Source of the DNA: Nocardioides zeae
GTDB lineage: Bacteria; Actinomycetota; Actinomycetes; Propionibacteriales; Nocardioidaceae
DNA length: 64,000 bases
Direction: 5' to 3'
NCBI RefSeq assembly: GCF_010686755.1
Contig: NZ_JAAGXA010000015.1
Location: forward strand, 1 to 64,000
This document shows positions 31,769 through 39,683 of the stretch, one piece after another; within the stretch, counting starts at the first letter, position 1, and every line of letters starts with the position of its first letter. The notes under the pieces are model-generated. The model searched no databases. It saw only the letters and a program-made list of their open reading frames with translations, and was not told where the DNA came from. The position numbers and the translations under genes were made by a program.

Positions 31769-33034
31769 TCAGGCGAAGAGCGCCTGCCCGACGAACTCGC
31801 CCTCGCGCACCCCCGGGGGCACGGCGAACAGTGCGGAGGAGGTGAAGCGCAGGTACTCCATCAGCCGGTCGTTGCGCGCCATCTCGGTCTGGAGCGGGAT
31901 GAAGTGCGTGCGGGGGTCGCGCACGAACGCGATGAAGAACAGGCCCGCGTCCAGGCCACCCACGTCGGTGCTGCCGTCGACGAAGTTGTAGCCGCGCCGG
32001 AGCATCCTGGCACCGCCGAAGCGGTCGGGGTGCACCACCGCGACATGGGAGTCCACGGGCATGATCGGGCCGTCGCTGCCCTGCAGGTCGAAGTCGGGCT
32101 GTGCGTCCTCCGCGCCGCCGGACAGCGGCCCGCCGGAGCCCTTGAAGCGACCGATCGACTGCTCCTGCTCGCCCAGCTGCTGCCGGTCCCAGACCTCGAT
32201 GGTCATGGCGATGCGCCGCGCGACGAGGTAGCTGCCACCGGCGAGCCAACCGCCCGCGGCGTCGTCGTCGGCCCCCACCCACACGTGCTCGTCGAGCGCA
32301 GCGGTCTCCTCCGCGCGGACGTTCATCGTGCCGTCCTTGAACCCGAACAGGTTCCGCGGCGTCGACTGGCTCGTCGTGGTCGTCGACGTGCGCCCGAAGC
32401 CGAGCTGGGACCACCGCACCGAGACGGTCCCGAACCCGATCCGCGCCAGGTTGCGCACGGCGTGCACGGCGACCTGCGGGTCGTCGGCGCACGCCTGCAC
32501 GCAGAGGTCGCCCCCCGAGCGCGCCGGGTCGAGCACGTCCGCCGGGAAGTGCGGCAGGTCCGCGAGCGCCTCGGGCCGACGGTCGGACAACCCGAACCGG
32601 TCGCCGAGCTCGGGGTGCTCGAAGAGCCCGGGCCCGAACCCGATCGTCAGCGTGAGCCGGGACGGCGGCAGGTCGAGGGCCTCCCCCGTGTCGTCCGGCG
32701 GCAGGTTCTGGGCACCGTTGACGGCGCCGACCGGCCCCGCGGACTGCCCCTGCACCATGCGCTCGGCCGCGTCCGTCCAGAGGCGCAGGAGCTCGACCAG
32801 CTCGTCACGGTCGTCGGTGACGACGTCGAACGCCGCGAAGTGCAGGCGGTCCTGCGCCGCGGTGACGATCCCGGCCTGGCGCTGGCCCCGGAAGGGGTAC
32901 GACGCGGGCTCGCCCCCGCCGGCCGCCGCGTCCTCGCCGAGGCGAGCCGCGGCGTACCCACCGGCGGCCAGCGCGACGCCCCCCGCCGCGAGCCCCCCGC
33001 CGAGGAGCCCGCGCCGCGAGAGGCCGCCGCTCAC
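31769..33034 (-). CDS. efeB: Dyp-type heme peroxidase / deferrochelatase EfeB
   Basis: 421 aa. A twin-arginine signal (SRRGLLGGGLAAGGVALAAG, near residues 6-25) is followed by a Dyp peroxidase domain: NLFGFKDGTMNVRAEE carries the GxxDG motif, and MPVDSHVAVVHPDRFGG holds the proximal-side His region. EfeB oxidises Fe2+ or removes iron from heme in the EfeUOB system outside the membrane. GTG start overlaps the efeO stop. Last gene of efeUOB. Confidence 0.95.
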   Translation of the reverse strand: MSGGLSRRGLLGGGLAAGGVALAAGGYAAARLGEDAAAGGGEPASYPFRGQRQAGIVTAAQDRLHFAAFDVVTDDRDELVELLRLWTDAAERMVQGQSAGPVGAVNGAQNLPPDDTGEALDLPPSRLTLTIGFGPGLFEHPELGDRFGLSDRRPEALADLPHFPADVLDPARSGGDLCVQACADDPQVAVHAVRNLARIGFGTVSVRWSQLGFGRTSTTTTSQSTPRNLFGFKDGTMNVRAEETAALDEHVWVGADDDAAGGWLAGGSYLVARRIAMTIEVWDRQQLGEQEQSIGRFKGSGGPLSGGAEDAQPDFDLQGSDGPIMPVDSHVAVVHPDRFGGARMLRRGYNFVDGSTDVGGLDAGLFFIAFVRDPRTHFIPLQTEMARNDRLMEYLRFTSSALFAVPPGVREGEFVGQALFA

Positions 33035-34221
33035 GCGACGACGGCGGCAGTCAGCCGCGAGAGCGGCTCGGACAGGGCGTTGACCGCGTCGGACAGCTCG
33101 CCGCGCTGGTCCTCGCCCACGGTGTCGTAGGAGACGAAGCCGTCGCCCTCCCGCTGGGCGTCGAGCAGCGTCTGGAGGTCGGCGAACTCCTCGTCGAGCT
33201 CGGCCGCCAGGTCGGCGTCGTTCTCGAGCACGATCGGGCGCACGCCCTCGTAGGCCACCCGTGCCCCGTCGACGTTGGCCTGGAAGTCCCACAGGTCGGT
33301 GTGCGACCAGGCCTCCTCCTCACCGGTGATCTTGCCGGTCGCGACCTCGTCGAGCAGGCCCCGGGATCCGTTGGCGATGAAGTCGATCGGGTAGGTCATG
33401 TCGGGCGCGTTCACGAGCTCGACCAGGGTCTCGGTGTCGGCGACCAGCTTGTCCGCGAGCGTGGCGCGCTGCTCGTCGGTGAGCGGGGTGTAGTCCGTGG
33501 CGTCCTCGGGCCAGAGGTCCTTCTCCAGGACGTGCCAGCCGGTCCACTCCTGGCCGGGCTCGAGGTCCGCCTCGCGCAGGTCCATCTCGGGGTCGAGCGT
33601 GCCGAACGACTCGGCCACGGTCTCGATCCGCTCCCAGTGCTGCCGGGCCTGCGGGTACAGGGCACGCGCGGCCTCGTCGTCCCGCGCCTTCACGAGGGCC
33701 GCGAACTCGGTGGTGCCGGTGAGCAGCTGGTCGGCCTGGTCCTCGACGTACGCCGCGTAGTTGGTCTGCGCCTGCTCCACGAGCTCGGCGTCCGAGGCGG
33801 AGGGTGCGGAGCCGTCGTCGGAGGCGGCGACCGTGAAGTCGCCGCGGATGCCGTCCCCGACCATGCCCGGCTTGCAGGCCGTCACGTAGTCACCGGCCGC
33901 GACGTTGACGGTCAGCTTCGCGCTGGTGTTGGGCGCGACGTTCTCGACCTCGCCCAGGATGCGCAGGCCGTCCGAGTCGAGCAGGTAGAACTCGGTGACG
34001 TCGTCACCCGCGTTGGTCACGTCGAAGGTGAGCGTGCCCGCCGGCGCCTCGGTCGAGGAGAGCTCGCAGCCGTCGGCGGAGGAGGCCACGGCCAGCACCC
34101 GGGGGTCCCCGCTGTCGCCCGGGTCGGCGTTCTCGGTGCAGGCGGCTGCGAGCGCGAGCGGCGCGAGGGCGAGCACGGCCAGCGGCGCACGGCCGCGACG
34201 GGTCGAGAGGAGGCGGATCAT
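33031..34221 (-). CDS. efeO: EfeO, iron uptake periplasmic/lipoprotein component (imelysin-type)
   Basis: 396 aa. A lipoprotein-like signal (ALAPLALAAACTENAD; lipobox cysteine near residue 28) precedes a cupredoxin-like domain (about 40-135). An M75/imelysin domain follows with the metal motif HxxE in ARQHWERIETVAES and the family block WTGWHVLEKDLWPEDATDY. It binds ferrous/ferric iron and passes it to EfeU. ATG start overlaps efeU (ATGA). Confidence 0.95.
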   Translation of the reverse strand: MIRLLSTRRGRAPLAVLALAPLALAAACTENADPGDSGDPRVLAVASSADGCELSSTEAPAGTLTFDVTNAGDDVTEFYLLDSDGLRILGEVENVAPNTSAKLTVNVAAGDYVTACKPGMVGDGIRGDFTVAASDDGSAPSASDAELVEQAQTNYAAYVEDQADQLLTGTTEFAALVKARDDEAARALYPQARQHWERIETVAESFGTLDPEMDLREADLEPGQEWTGWHVLEKDLWPEDATDYTPLTDEQRATLADKLVADTETLVELVNAPDMTYPIDFIANGSRGLLDEVATGKITGEEEAWSHTDLWDFQANVDGARVAYEGVRPIVLENDADLAAELDEEFADLQTLLDAQREGDGFVSYDTVGEDQRGELSDAVNALSEPLSRLTAAVVA

Positions 34222-35096
34222 GCGGTTTCCTTCGTGGGAGTGGGGTCGGCCGGGCGGACGGCACCGGTCGGGCGCCGACGGACGGCGCGGAGGAAGAGGA
34301 ACATCACCGGGACGACGTAGAGGACCCAGACGGTCGCCTCGAGCCACGTCGTCTGCGGCGAGAAGTTGAAGATGCCCTTGAGGACGGCGGCGTAGACGGA
34401 GCTGGCGTCGTACCAGCTCGTGACGTCCCACGCGAGGCTGTGGAGACCGGGCAGGAAGCGCGCCTCCTGGAGGTCGTGGACGCCGTAGGCGAGCACACCG
34501 CCGGCGACGAGCACGAGGAAGGCGCCCGTCCACGTGAAGAAGACGGTCAGGTTGAGCGTGACGGCGCCCCGGTAGATGAGCACGCCCAGCACCACGGCGG
34601 TCGCGAGGCCCAGCGCCACACCCGCGAGGGGTTCCCACGTCGGCAGACCGTCGACGGTGCCCGTCCCCGTGACCGAGCGGGTGGTCGACCAGACGATGAG
34701 GGCCGTCTCGAGCCCCTCCCGACCGACGGCGAGGACGGCGATGACGACGAGGGCCAGCGGGTTCCCGCCCGCCGCGGAGTCGATCTGGCCGCGCAGCTCA
34801 CCGGCGAGGGAGCGGGCGTTGCCCGCCATCCAGAAGATCATCCAGGTCACGAAGCAGACGGCGACGATCGAGAGGCTGCCGCCGATCGCCTCCTGCGCCT
34901 CGAAGGTGAGGCCCCGGGGCCCGAAGGTGAGGACCGCCCCGAACGCGAGGCTGACGGCCACGGCGAGGCCGACGCCCGCCCAGATCTTCCAGAGCAGGGA
35001 GGCACGGCCGGTCTTGACGAGGTAGGCCACGAGGACGCTCACGACGAGCGCGGCCTCGAGTCCCTCGCGCAGACCGATGAGGTAGCTGGCAAGCAC
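34218..35096 (-). CDS. efeU: EfeU, FTR1-family iron permease
   Basis: 292 aa, about seven helices. Both REXXE iron motifs are present: REGLE at 10-14 (LIGLREGLEAALVV) and REGLETALIVW in the fourth helix region. It imports iron oxidised by EfeB. GTG start; a -10-like TAGAGT lies 8 bases upstream, with a DtxR/IdeR-type box covering the -35 area, so expression should rise under iron limitation. Confidence 0.96.
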   Translation of the reverse strand: MLASYLIGLREGLEAALVVSVLVAYLVKTGRASLLWKIWAGVGLAVAVSLAFGAVLTFGPRGLTFEAQEAIGGSLSIVAVCFVTWMIFWMAGNARSLAGELRGQIDSAAGGNPLALVVIAVLAVGREGLETALIVWSTTRSVTGTGTVDGLPTWEPLAGVALGLATAVVLGVLIYRGAVTLNLTVFFTWTGAFLVLVAGGVLAYGVHDLQEARFLPGLHSLAWDVTSWYDASSVYAAVLKGIFNFSPQTTWLEATVWVLYVVPVMFLFLRAVRRRPTGAVRPADPTPTKETA

Positions 35097-35121
35097 GAGC
35101 GCTGACTCTAGACCTGCGGAC

Positions 35122-35140
35122 TTAGGTTCGCCTCACCTGA
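35122..35140. promoter_or_regulatory. DtxR/IdeR-type iron box upstream of efeU
   Basis: TTAGGTTCGCCTCACCTGA matches the 19-bp iron-box consensus (TTAGGTTAGGCTAACCTAA) at most positions, including the TTAGGT and ACCT cores. It overlaps the expected -35 region of efeU, fitting repression by iron-loaded DtxR/IdeR. Confidence 0.75.
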
Positions 35141-35231
35141 CCGGCAAGAATTTGCCAAGATCCGTCGCACCCACCGACCGAGGTCGTGGTCGTGCGGGAC
35201 ACGCCACAGGTGCTTGACCACCCTTTGGTGT

Positions 35232-35245
35232 CCATCTATAAATGG
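35232..35245. promoter_or_regulatory. AT-rich near-palindrome (site B) between efeU and XRE gene
   Basis: CCATCTATAAATGG, 6 of 7 symmetric pairs; the best copy of the motif shared with 6173, 35631 and 36086. It lies past the 3' end of the XRE gene and 136 bp upstream of efeU. Confidence 0.45.
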
Positions 35246-35337
35246 TGACGGCTCCGCAGGACCCGGACCGCCGTCGACGCCAGGAGCAGCCTTCGCATGA
35301 CCACGTCCGACCGACCAGCTCCCCGGGGCGCGCGCGC

Positions 35338-35592
35338 TCAGGTCAGCCGGGGCGCGCCCTCCAACAGGGTCGCCACGTCGATCTCGAGCACCTCGCAGAC
35401 CGCGAGCAGCGTCTGCAGGCGAGGGTTCATGGCGACCCCGGGGCGCGACTCGCCCTTCTCGAACTTCTGGTAGGTGAACCCCGCGACACCGGCCAGGTGG
35501 GCCACCCGCTCCTGGCTGAGGCCCTTGCGCTGGCGCGCCTGCTGCAGCCGGACGCCCACCTCGCGGGAGAACGTCTTCCACTCGTCTTCCAT
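35338..35592 (-). CDS. XRE-family (Cro/CI-like) DNA-binding protein
   Basis: 84 aa, a single helix-turn-helix domain: VRLQQARQRKGLSQERVAHL, then AGVAGFTYQKFEKGESRP and LLAVCEVLEIDVATLLEG. It has no ligand or dimer domain beyond it. ATG start with GGAGAGG 3 nt upstream. It is divergent from a DUF6907 gene. Three AT-rich near-palindromes of one type lie at 35232, 35631 and 36086, making it the natural candidate to bind them; this is inference. Confidence 0.88.
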   Translation of the reverse strand: MEDEWKTFSREVGVRLQQARQRKGLSQERVAHLAGVAGFTYQKFEKGESRPGVAMNPRLQTLLAVCEVLEIDVATLLEGAPRLT

Positions 35593-35630
35593 CACCTCTC
35601 CACCATCGCCGCGCGGCCACCTCGCTACGA

Positions 35631-35645
35631 CCATCAATATATGTG
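35631..35645. promoter_or_regulatory. AT-rich motif (site C) in XRE/DUF6907 divergent spacer
   Basis: CCATCAATATATGTG, a weaker match to the CCATCTATAWATGG motif, 38 bp upstream of the XRE start. It could be the XRE promoter core or an autoregulatory operator. Confidence 0.4.
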
Positions 35646-35750
35646 AATCTCGGAATCACACCGCGGACCTGTGGAGGACGCCCTGCCGCGCGGGCGAGGT
35701 CGTCGGTGGTGGCGCCTAGGTTCCGAGCAGTCCGACGACGGGGGTTGCCG

Positions 35751-36071
35751 ATGCACGACGAACGACCGACCTGGCTCAGGGAGCCCTGCCCGCACTGGTG
35801 CGCGGCGGAGCACCGCCAGGAGGACCATCCCGACGACCGCGTGCACCGCGGCGCGAGCGCGACCCTGGCCGGCTTCATCGCCCACGGGGCCGTGCCGACC
35901 GAGTTCGAGGAGGAACCCGCCCACCTCGTGGTGCAGGTGATGCGGCCGGTCGGTGGCGCGACGACCTGGGTCGAGGTCAGCGAGGCGGAGGGCGCACGCC
36001 ACCGCCTGACGGTCACCCTCGCGACGGCGCGCGACCTGGGGCGGCTGCTGACGCGGATCGCGCCGCGATGA
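35751..36071 (+). CDS. DUF6907-like small protein
   Basis: 106 aa. The N-terminus has a Cys/His pattern REPCPHWCAAEHRQEDHPDD followed by VHRG, resembling DUF6907 proteins of streptomycetes. The C-terminal part is a beta-rich stretch and a final helix (TLATARDLGRLLTRIAP). The Cys-x3-Cys and His residues could bind a metal. Function unknown. GGGGG lies 5 nt before the ATG. It often occurs near small HTH genes, as here (recollection, not tested). Confidence 0.65.
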   Translation: MHDERPTWLREPCPHWCAAEHRQEDHPDDRVHRGASATLAGFIAHGAVPTEFEEEPAHLVVQVMRPVGGATTWVEVSEAEGARHRLTVTLATARDLGRLLTRIAPR

Positions 36072-36085
36072 CCATCTGGTGATGC

Positions 36086-36099
36086 GCATTTATATATGG
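36086..36099. promoter_or_regulatory. AT-rich near-palindrome (site D) and -10 of the rhamnosyltransferase gene
   Basis: GCATTTATATATGG, 5 of 7 symmetric pairs. The overlapping TATGGT (36095-36100) lies six bases before the GTG start, so it is also the probable -10 of a leaderless gene; a repressor bound here would block transcription. Confidence 0.5.
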
Positions 36100-36106
36100 T
36101 GCTCGG

Positions 36107-36946
36107 GTGATCGAGCCCCATTCCCGCCTCGCCGCGCCCATCGACCTGCTCCTGCTGACGAGGTTCAACGTGAAGCGCCGGGGGCGCACCGCGGGCGACC
36201 CCTGGCTGCGGGAGCGGGTCCGTCACTTCACCCGGGTCTGCCTGCCCTCCGTCGTCGGCCAGACCGAGCCGCCCACCGGCTGGCTCGTCTTCTTCGACAG
36301 CAGCAGCCCGACCTGGCTGCGCGACCTCGCGCACGAGCTGGGGGACGGGACGTTCGAGCCCGTCTGGCTGCCCGGCGAGGTGCCGATGTCGGTCTACGCC
36401 GAGCACGTCCGTCGCCACAGCGACGGGCCCTGGGTGGCGACCACGCGGCTCGACAACGACGACGCGCTCGCCCGGGACTTCGTCGCCCGCACGCGCGCGG
36501 CGCTCCGGCCGACCGAGGAGTTCCTGAACTTCGCCTCGGGCCTCCAGGTGACGGCGGAGGGCACGGTCCACCGCCTGCGCGATCCGTCGAACGCGTTCCT
36601 CACCCGCACCGAGCGGCGGGCAGACGCCACCACCGTCTACGCCGTGCGGCACCCCCGGGCCGGCGAGGTCGCCCCGGTGCGGCAGCTGGAGGGGCCACCG
36701 ATGTGGATCCAGCACATCCACGGGGACAACCTCGTCAACGCCGTCCACGGCATCCGGGTCTCCCCCACCGCGCTGGAGCGCTTCGACGTCCGTCTCGACG
36801 CCCGCCCGATCGGCGCGCTCGCGCTCCTCCTCGCCCGCATCCGCGACGTCGCCCGCGTGGTCCGCCGCCTCGTCGCACGACCCGCGCGCCTCCGGTGGGC
36901 CTGGCGGGTGCTGCGCAGCCGCCTGACGCCGTCCCGCCCGGGGTGA
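36107..36946 (+). CDS. putative rhamnosyl transferase
   Basis: 279 aa. IDLLLLTRFNVKRRGR, VCLPSVVGQTEPPTGWLVFF DS and TTRLDNDDALARDFV identify the Rhamno_transf (PF11316-like) glycosyltransferase family with a GT-A-like fold; the DNDD is a likely metal/sugar-nucleotide motif. No membrane helices. The acceptor is unknown, probably a cell-surface glycan. Leaderless GTG start with TATGGT six bases upstream, overlapping the AT-rich motif shared with the XRE region. Confidence 0.82.
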   Translation: MIEPHSRLAAPIDLLLLTRFNVKRRGRTAGDPWLRERVRHFTRVCLPSVVGQTEPPTGWLVFFDSSSPTWLRDLAHELGDGTFEPVWLPGEVPMSVYAEHVRRHSDGPWVATTRLDNDDALARDFVARTRAALRPTEEFLNFASGLQVTAEGTVHRLRDPSNAFLTRTERRADATTVYAVRHPRAGEVAPVRQLEGPPMWIQHIHGDNLVNAVHGIRVSPTALERFDVRLDARPIGALALLLARIRDVARVVRRLVARPARLRWAWRVLRSRLTPSRPG

Positions 36947-36967
36947 CCGGAGCGGGGCCGGCGAGCG

Positions 36968-37678
36968 TCAGGCCTGCGGCACGGCGCAACCGTCCGGACC
37001 GCACGCCTCCGCGTCGTCGCCACCGACCTGCACGAGCGCAGGGTGCGACTGGGCCCAGGCCCGCTCGAGCACCTGCGTGAACACCTCGACCGACTGCGCG
37101 CCCGAGAGCCCGAAGGCGCGGTCGACCACGAAGAACGGCACCCCCGTGGCCCCGAACGCGCGCGCCTGCTGCACGTCGGCGGCGACCGCGTCGGCGTACT
37201 CGTCGCTCGCCAGCACCTGGTCGACGCGCTCGGGGGCCATGCCCGCCTCGACGGCGACGGCGCGCAGCTCGGCCGGGTCGGAGAGGTTCCGCGCGTGCTC
37301 GAAGTACGCCGACAGGAACGCCTCCTTGACCTCGACCTGTCGGGCCGGACCGCCCTCGGCGAGGGCGAGGTGGAGCAGCCGGTGGGCGTCGACCGTGTTG
37401 CCGTGCACCGTGCGGTCCTGGTGGAAGTCCAGGCCCTCCTCGCGGGCGATGCCGTCGACCTGGGCCATCATCTGCGGTGCCTGGGGGCCGTACTTCCGGG
37501 TCAGCGCGTCCACGGTGCGCTCCGTGCCGTTCCGCGGCGCCGAGGGGTCCAGCTCGAAGGAGCGGTAGACCACCTCGACCTCGTCGGCGTGGGGGAAGGC
37601 CGCCAGGGCGGACTCCATCCGACGCTTGCCGATGAAGCACCAGGGACACACGACGTCAGACCAGATCTCGATACGCAC
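36968..37678 (-). CDS. DsbA family oxidoreductase (FrnE-like)
   Basis: 236 aa. The thioredoxin-fold start MRIEIWSDVVCPWCFIGKRR contains the redox CPWC (Cys11, Cys14). The helical insert and cis-Pro region GATGVPFFVVDRAFG are typical of FrnE/2-hydroxychromene isomerase-like proteins. A C-terminal CGPDGC pair adds two more cysteines, a common feature in actinobacterial homologs. Cytoplasmic (no signal). GTG start. Thiol-disulfide exchange role inferred from family. Confidence 0.92.
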   Translation of the reverse strand: MRIEIWSDVVCPWCFIGKRRMESALAAFPHADEVEVVYRSFELDPSAPRNGTERTVDALTRKYGPQAPQMMAQVDGIAREEGLDFHQDRTVHGNTVDAHRLLHLALAEGGPARQVEVKEAFLSAYFEHARNLSDPAELRAVAVEAGMAPERVDQVLASDEYADAVAADVQQARAFGATGVPFFVVDRAFGLSGAQSVEVFTQVLERAWAQSHPALVQVGGDDAEACGPDGCAVPQA

Positions 37679-37809
37679 GCCGCCCCCAACCCCGAGGAGG
37701 ACGGCTGCATTCCCCGCCCCCGCCCAGTGCCGTCCCGGGGGTGGGCCAGGGTCGCCCCAGGGTCCGACCCCGATGCGCCCGCCCGTCGGGCCGGGCGAGG
37801 CTCAGGACC

Positions 37810-38739
37810 ATGATCGACGTCAACGGACTGACCAAGACGTACGGCGCGCACCGCGCCGTCGACGACGTGAGCCTCACCGCCCGCCCCGGTCGTGTCACCG
37901 GATTCCTCGGCCCCAACGGCGCCGGGAAGTCCACGACCATGCGGATGATGGTGGGCCTCACACCCCCGACCTCGGGCACCGCGCGGATCTGCGGCGCGGC
38001 GTACGCCGACCTGCCGAACCCGCCGCGCGAGGTCGGCGTGCTCCTCGATGCCTCCGCCCAGCACGCGGGACGCACCGGGCGCGAGATCCTCACCATCGCC
38101 GCCATGACCGCCGGCCTGCCCCGCAGCCGGGCCACGGCCATGCTCGACCTGGTCTCCCTCACGGAGGACGAGGCCGACCGCCGGGTGCGCAACTACTCCC
38201 TGGGGATGCGTCAGCGGCTGGGCATCGCGGTCGCCCTGGTCGGCGAGCCCGAGGTGCTCGTGCTCGACGAGCCGGCGAACGGGCTCGACCCGGCCGGCAT
38301 CCGGTGGATGCGCGACCTGCTGCGCGGGTTCGCGGCAGACGGCGGCACCGTCCTCCTCTCCAGCCACCTGCTCCACGAGATCGAGGTCATCGCCGACGAC
38401 CTCGTCGTCATCGGCCGGGGCCGGATCGTCGCCGAGGGCACCAAGGCGTCGCTCCTCGAGCGCGCCGGCACCGTCGTGGCTCCCGTGGAGACGGCGGACG
38501 CGGCCACGCTCGTGCGGGCCTGCGCCGGAGCCGGACTGGCCGTGACCCGCCAGGACGACGGGTCGCTGCGCGTCGAGGCGGACGCACCCGAGGTCGGGCG
38601 CCTGGCGCACCAGGCCGGGGTACCGCTCGCCCGGCTCCAGCCCGCGGGCGGCACCGGGCTGGAGGACATGTTCCTCCAGCTCACCGCCGACACCCAGCGG
38701 GAGACCCGCGTCGCGACGGCCGGAGGGATGGCGGCATGA
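37810..38739 (+). CDS. ABC transporter ATP-binding protein (CcmA/DrrA-like)
   Basis: 309 aa with Walker A GPNGAGKST (about 36-44), NYSLGMRQRLGIA signature, VLVLDEPANGLDPAGIRW Walker B and LLSSHLLHEIEVIADD switch. The C-terminal about 90 residues form the extra domain common in antibiotic-resistance-type exporter ATPases. ATG at 37810 chosen by homology of the N-terminus (MIDVNGLTKTYG); it overlaps the permease gene by 4 bp. Confidence 0.93.
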   Translation: MIDVNGLTKTYGAHRAVDDVSLTARPGRVTGFLGPNGAGKSTTMRMMVGLTPPTSGTARICGAAYADLPNPPREVGVLLDASAQHAGRTGREILTIAAMTAGLPRSRATAMLDLVSLTEDEADRRVRNYSLGMRQRLGIAVALVGEPEVLVLDEPANGLDPAGIRWMRDLLRGFAADGGTVLLSSHLLHEIEVIADDLVVIGRGRIVAEGTKASLLERAGTVVAPVETADAATLVRACAGAGLAVTRQDDGSLRVEADAPEVGRLAHQAGVPLARLQPAGGTGLEDMFLQLTADTQRETRVATAGGMAA

Positions 38740-39602
38740 GCACGACCGTCGACGCCGGGGCCGCTCCGACGGGCGCCCCCACCACCACCTCGACCCACCC
38801 GGTCCGACCGGCCGGACCGGCCCGCCCGGGACGGGCGGCGCGGCCCGACCTGCGCCGCATCTCGTTCGGTCGCCTCGTGGTCGTCGAGGCCCGCAAGACC
38901 TTCGACACGCGGGCGGGACTGTGGCTGTGCGCGAGCATCGTGCTGCTCGCGCTCGTGGCGACCGGCGCGGTCATCGCGTTCGCACCGCAGGCCGACCTCG
39001 ACTACGGCCAGTTCGCCGGCGCGATCGGCACACCCATGGCGATCATCCTGCCGGTGCTCGCCATCCTCTCCGTGACCAGCGAGTGGAGCCAGCGCAGCGG
39101 GCTCACCACGTTCACGATGGTGCCGCAGCGCGGTCGCGTCATCGGGGCGAAGGCGGCGGTGGCCGTCGTCGTGGGCGTGGTCTCCATGGTGGTCGCCCTC
39201 GGCGTCGGTGCGGTCGGGACCCTGGTCGGCTCCGCCATCGCGGGCATCGACCCCGTGTGGGACGTGACCGTCGCCCAGTTCACCTCGATCGTCATCGCCA
39301 ACCTGCTCGGCATGGCCGTCGGCTTCATGCTCGGCGTGCTGCTGCGCAGCTCCCCGGCAGCGATCGTCGGGTACTTCGTCTACTCGTTCGTGCTGAGCAC
39401 CCTCAGCTACACCCTGGCCGCCTACCAGGACTGGTGGGCGGACCTGCAGCCGTGGCTGGACTTCAACTACGCGCAGACGGCGCTGTTCGAGGACTGGCCG
39501 ACCGGCCAGGAGTGGGCGCACCTGGCGACGGCCTCCGTGCCCTGGCTGGTCCTCCCGCTCGCCGTCGGCCTGCTCCTGCTGCGGCGCTCCGAGGTGAAGT
39601 GA
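38736..39602 (+). CDS. ABC-2 type transporter permease
   Basis: 288 aa. After a disordered Thr/Pro/Ala-rich N-terminus (about 45 residues) there are six transmembrane helices, including LWLCASIVLLALVATGAVIA and VVVGVVSMVVALGVGAVGTL. The motif SVTSEWSQRSGLTTFTMVPQ RGR is typical of actinobacterial ABC-2 permeases paired with DrrA-type ATPases. Coupled to the ATPase (ATGA). Substrate unknown. Confidence 0.9.
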   Translation: MSTTVDAGAAPTGAPTTTSTHPVRPAGPARPGRAARPDLRRISFGRLVVVEARKTFDTRAGLWLCASIVLLALVATGAVIAFAPQADLDYGQFAGAIGTPMAIILPVLAILSVTSEWSQRSGLTTFTMVPQRGRVIGAKAAVAVVVGVVSMVVALGVGAVGTLVGSAIAGIDPVWDVTVAQFTSIVIANLLGMAVGFMLGVLLRSSPAAIVGYFVYSFVLSTLSYTLAAYQDWWADLQPWLDFNYAQTALFEDWPTGQEWAHLATASVPWLVLPLAVGLLLLRRSEVK

Positions 39603-39630
39603 GGCCCCGACCGGAGACCCACCGGACGCA

Positions 39631-39666
39631 CGAGGCCCCCGGGACCGCTCGGTCCCGGGGGCCTCG
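39631..39666. terminator. bidirectional terminator between ABC permease and ilvC
   Basis: CGAGGCCCCCGGGACC (39631-39646) pairs perfectly with GGTCCCGGGGGCCTCG (39651-39666) over 16 bp with a 4-nt loop, between convergent genes. Confidence 0.85.
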
Positions 39667-39683
39667 TCGTACCGCTCAGGGGG

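Noticed and set aside
35242..35646. Plus-strand frame opposite the XRE gene
   Set aside because: Although a TATAAA-like stretch precedes it, the minus strand has an unmistakable helix-turn-helix domain with a good ribosome site.
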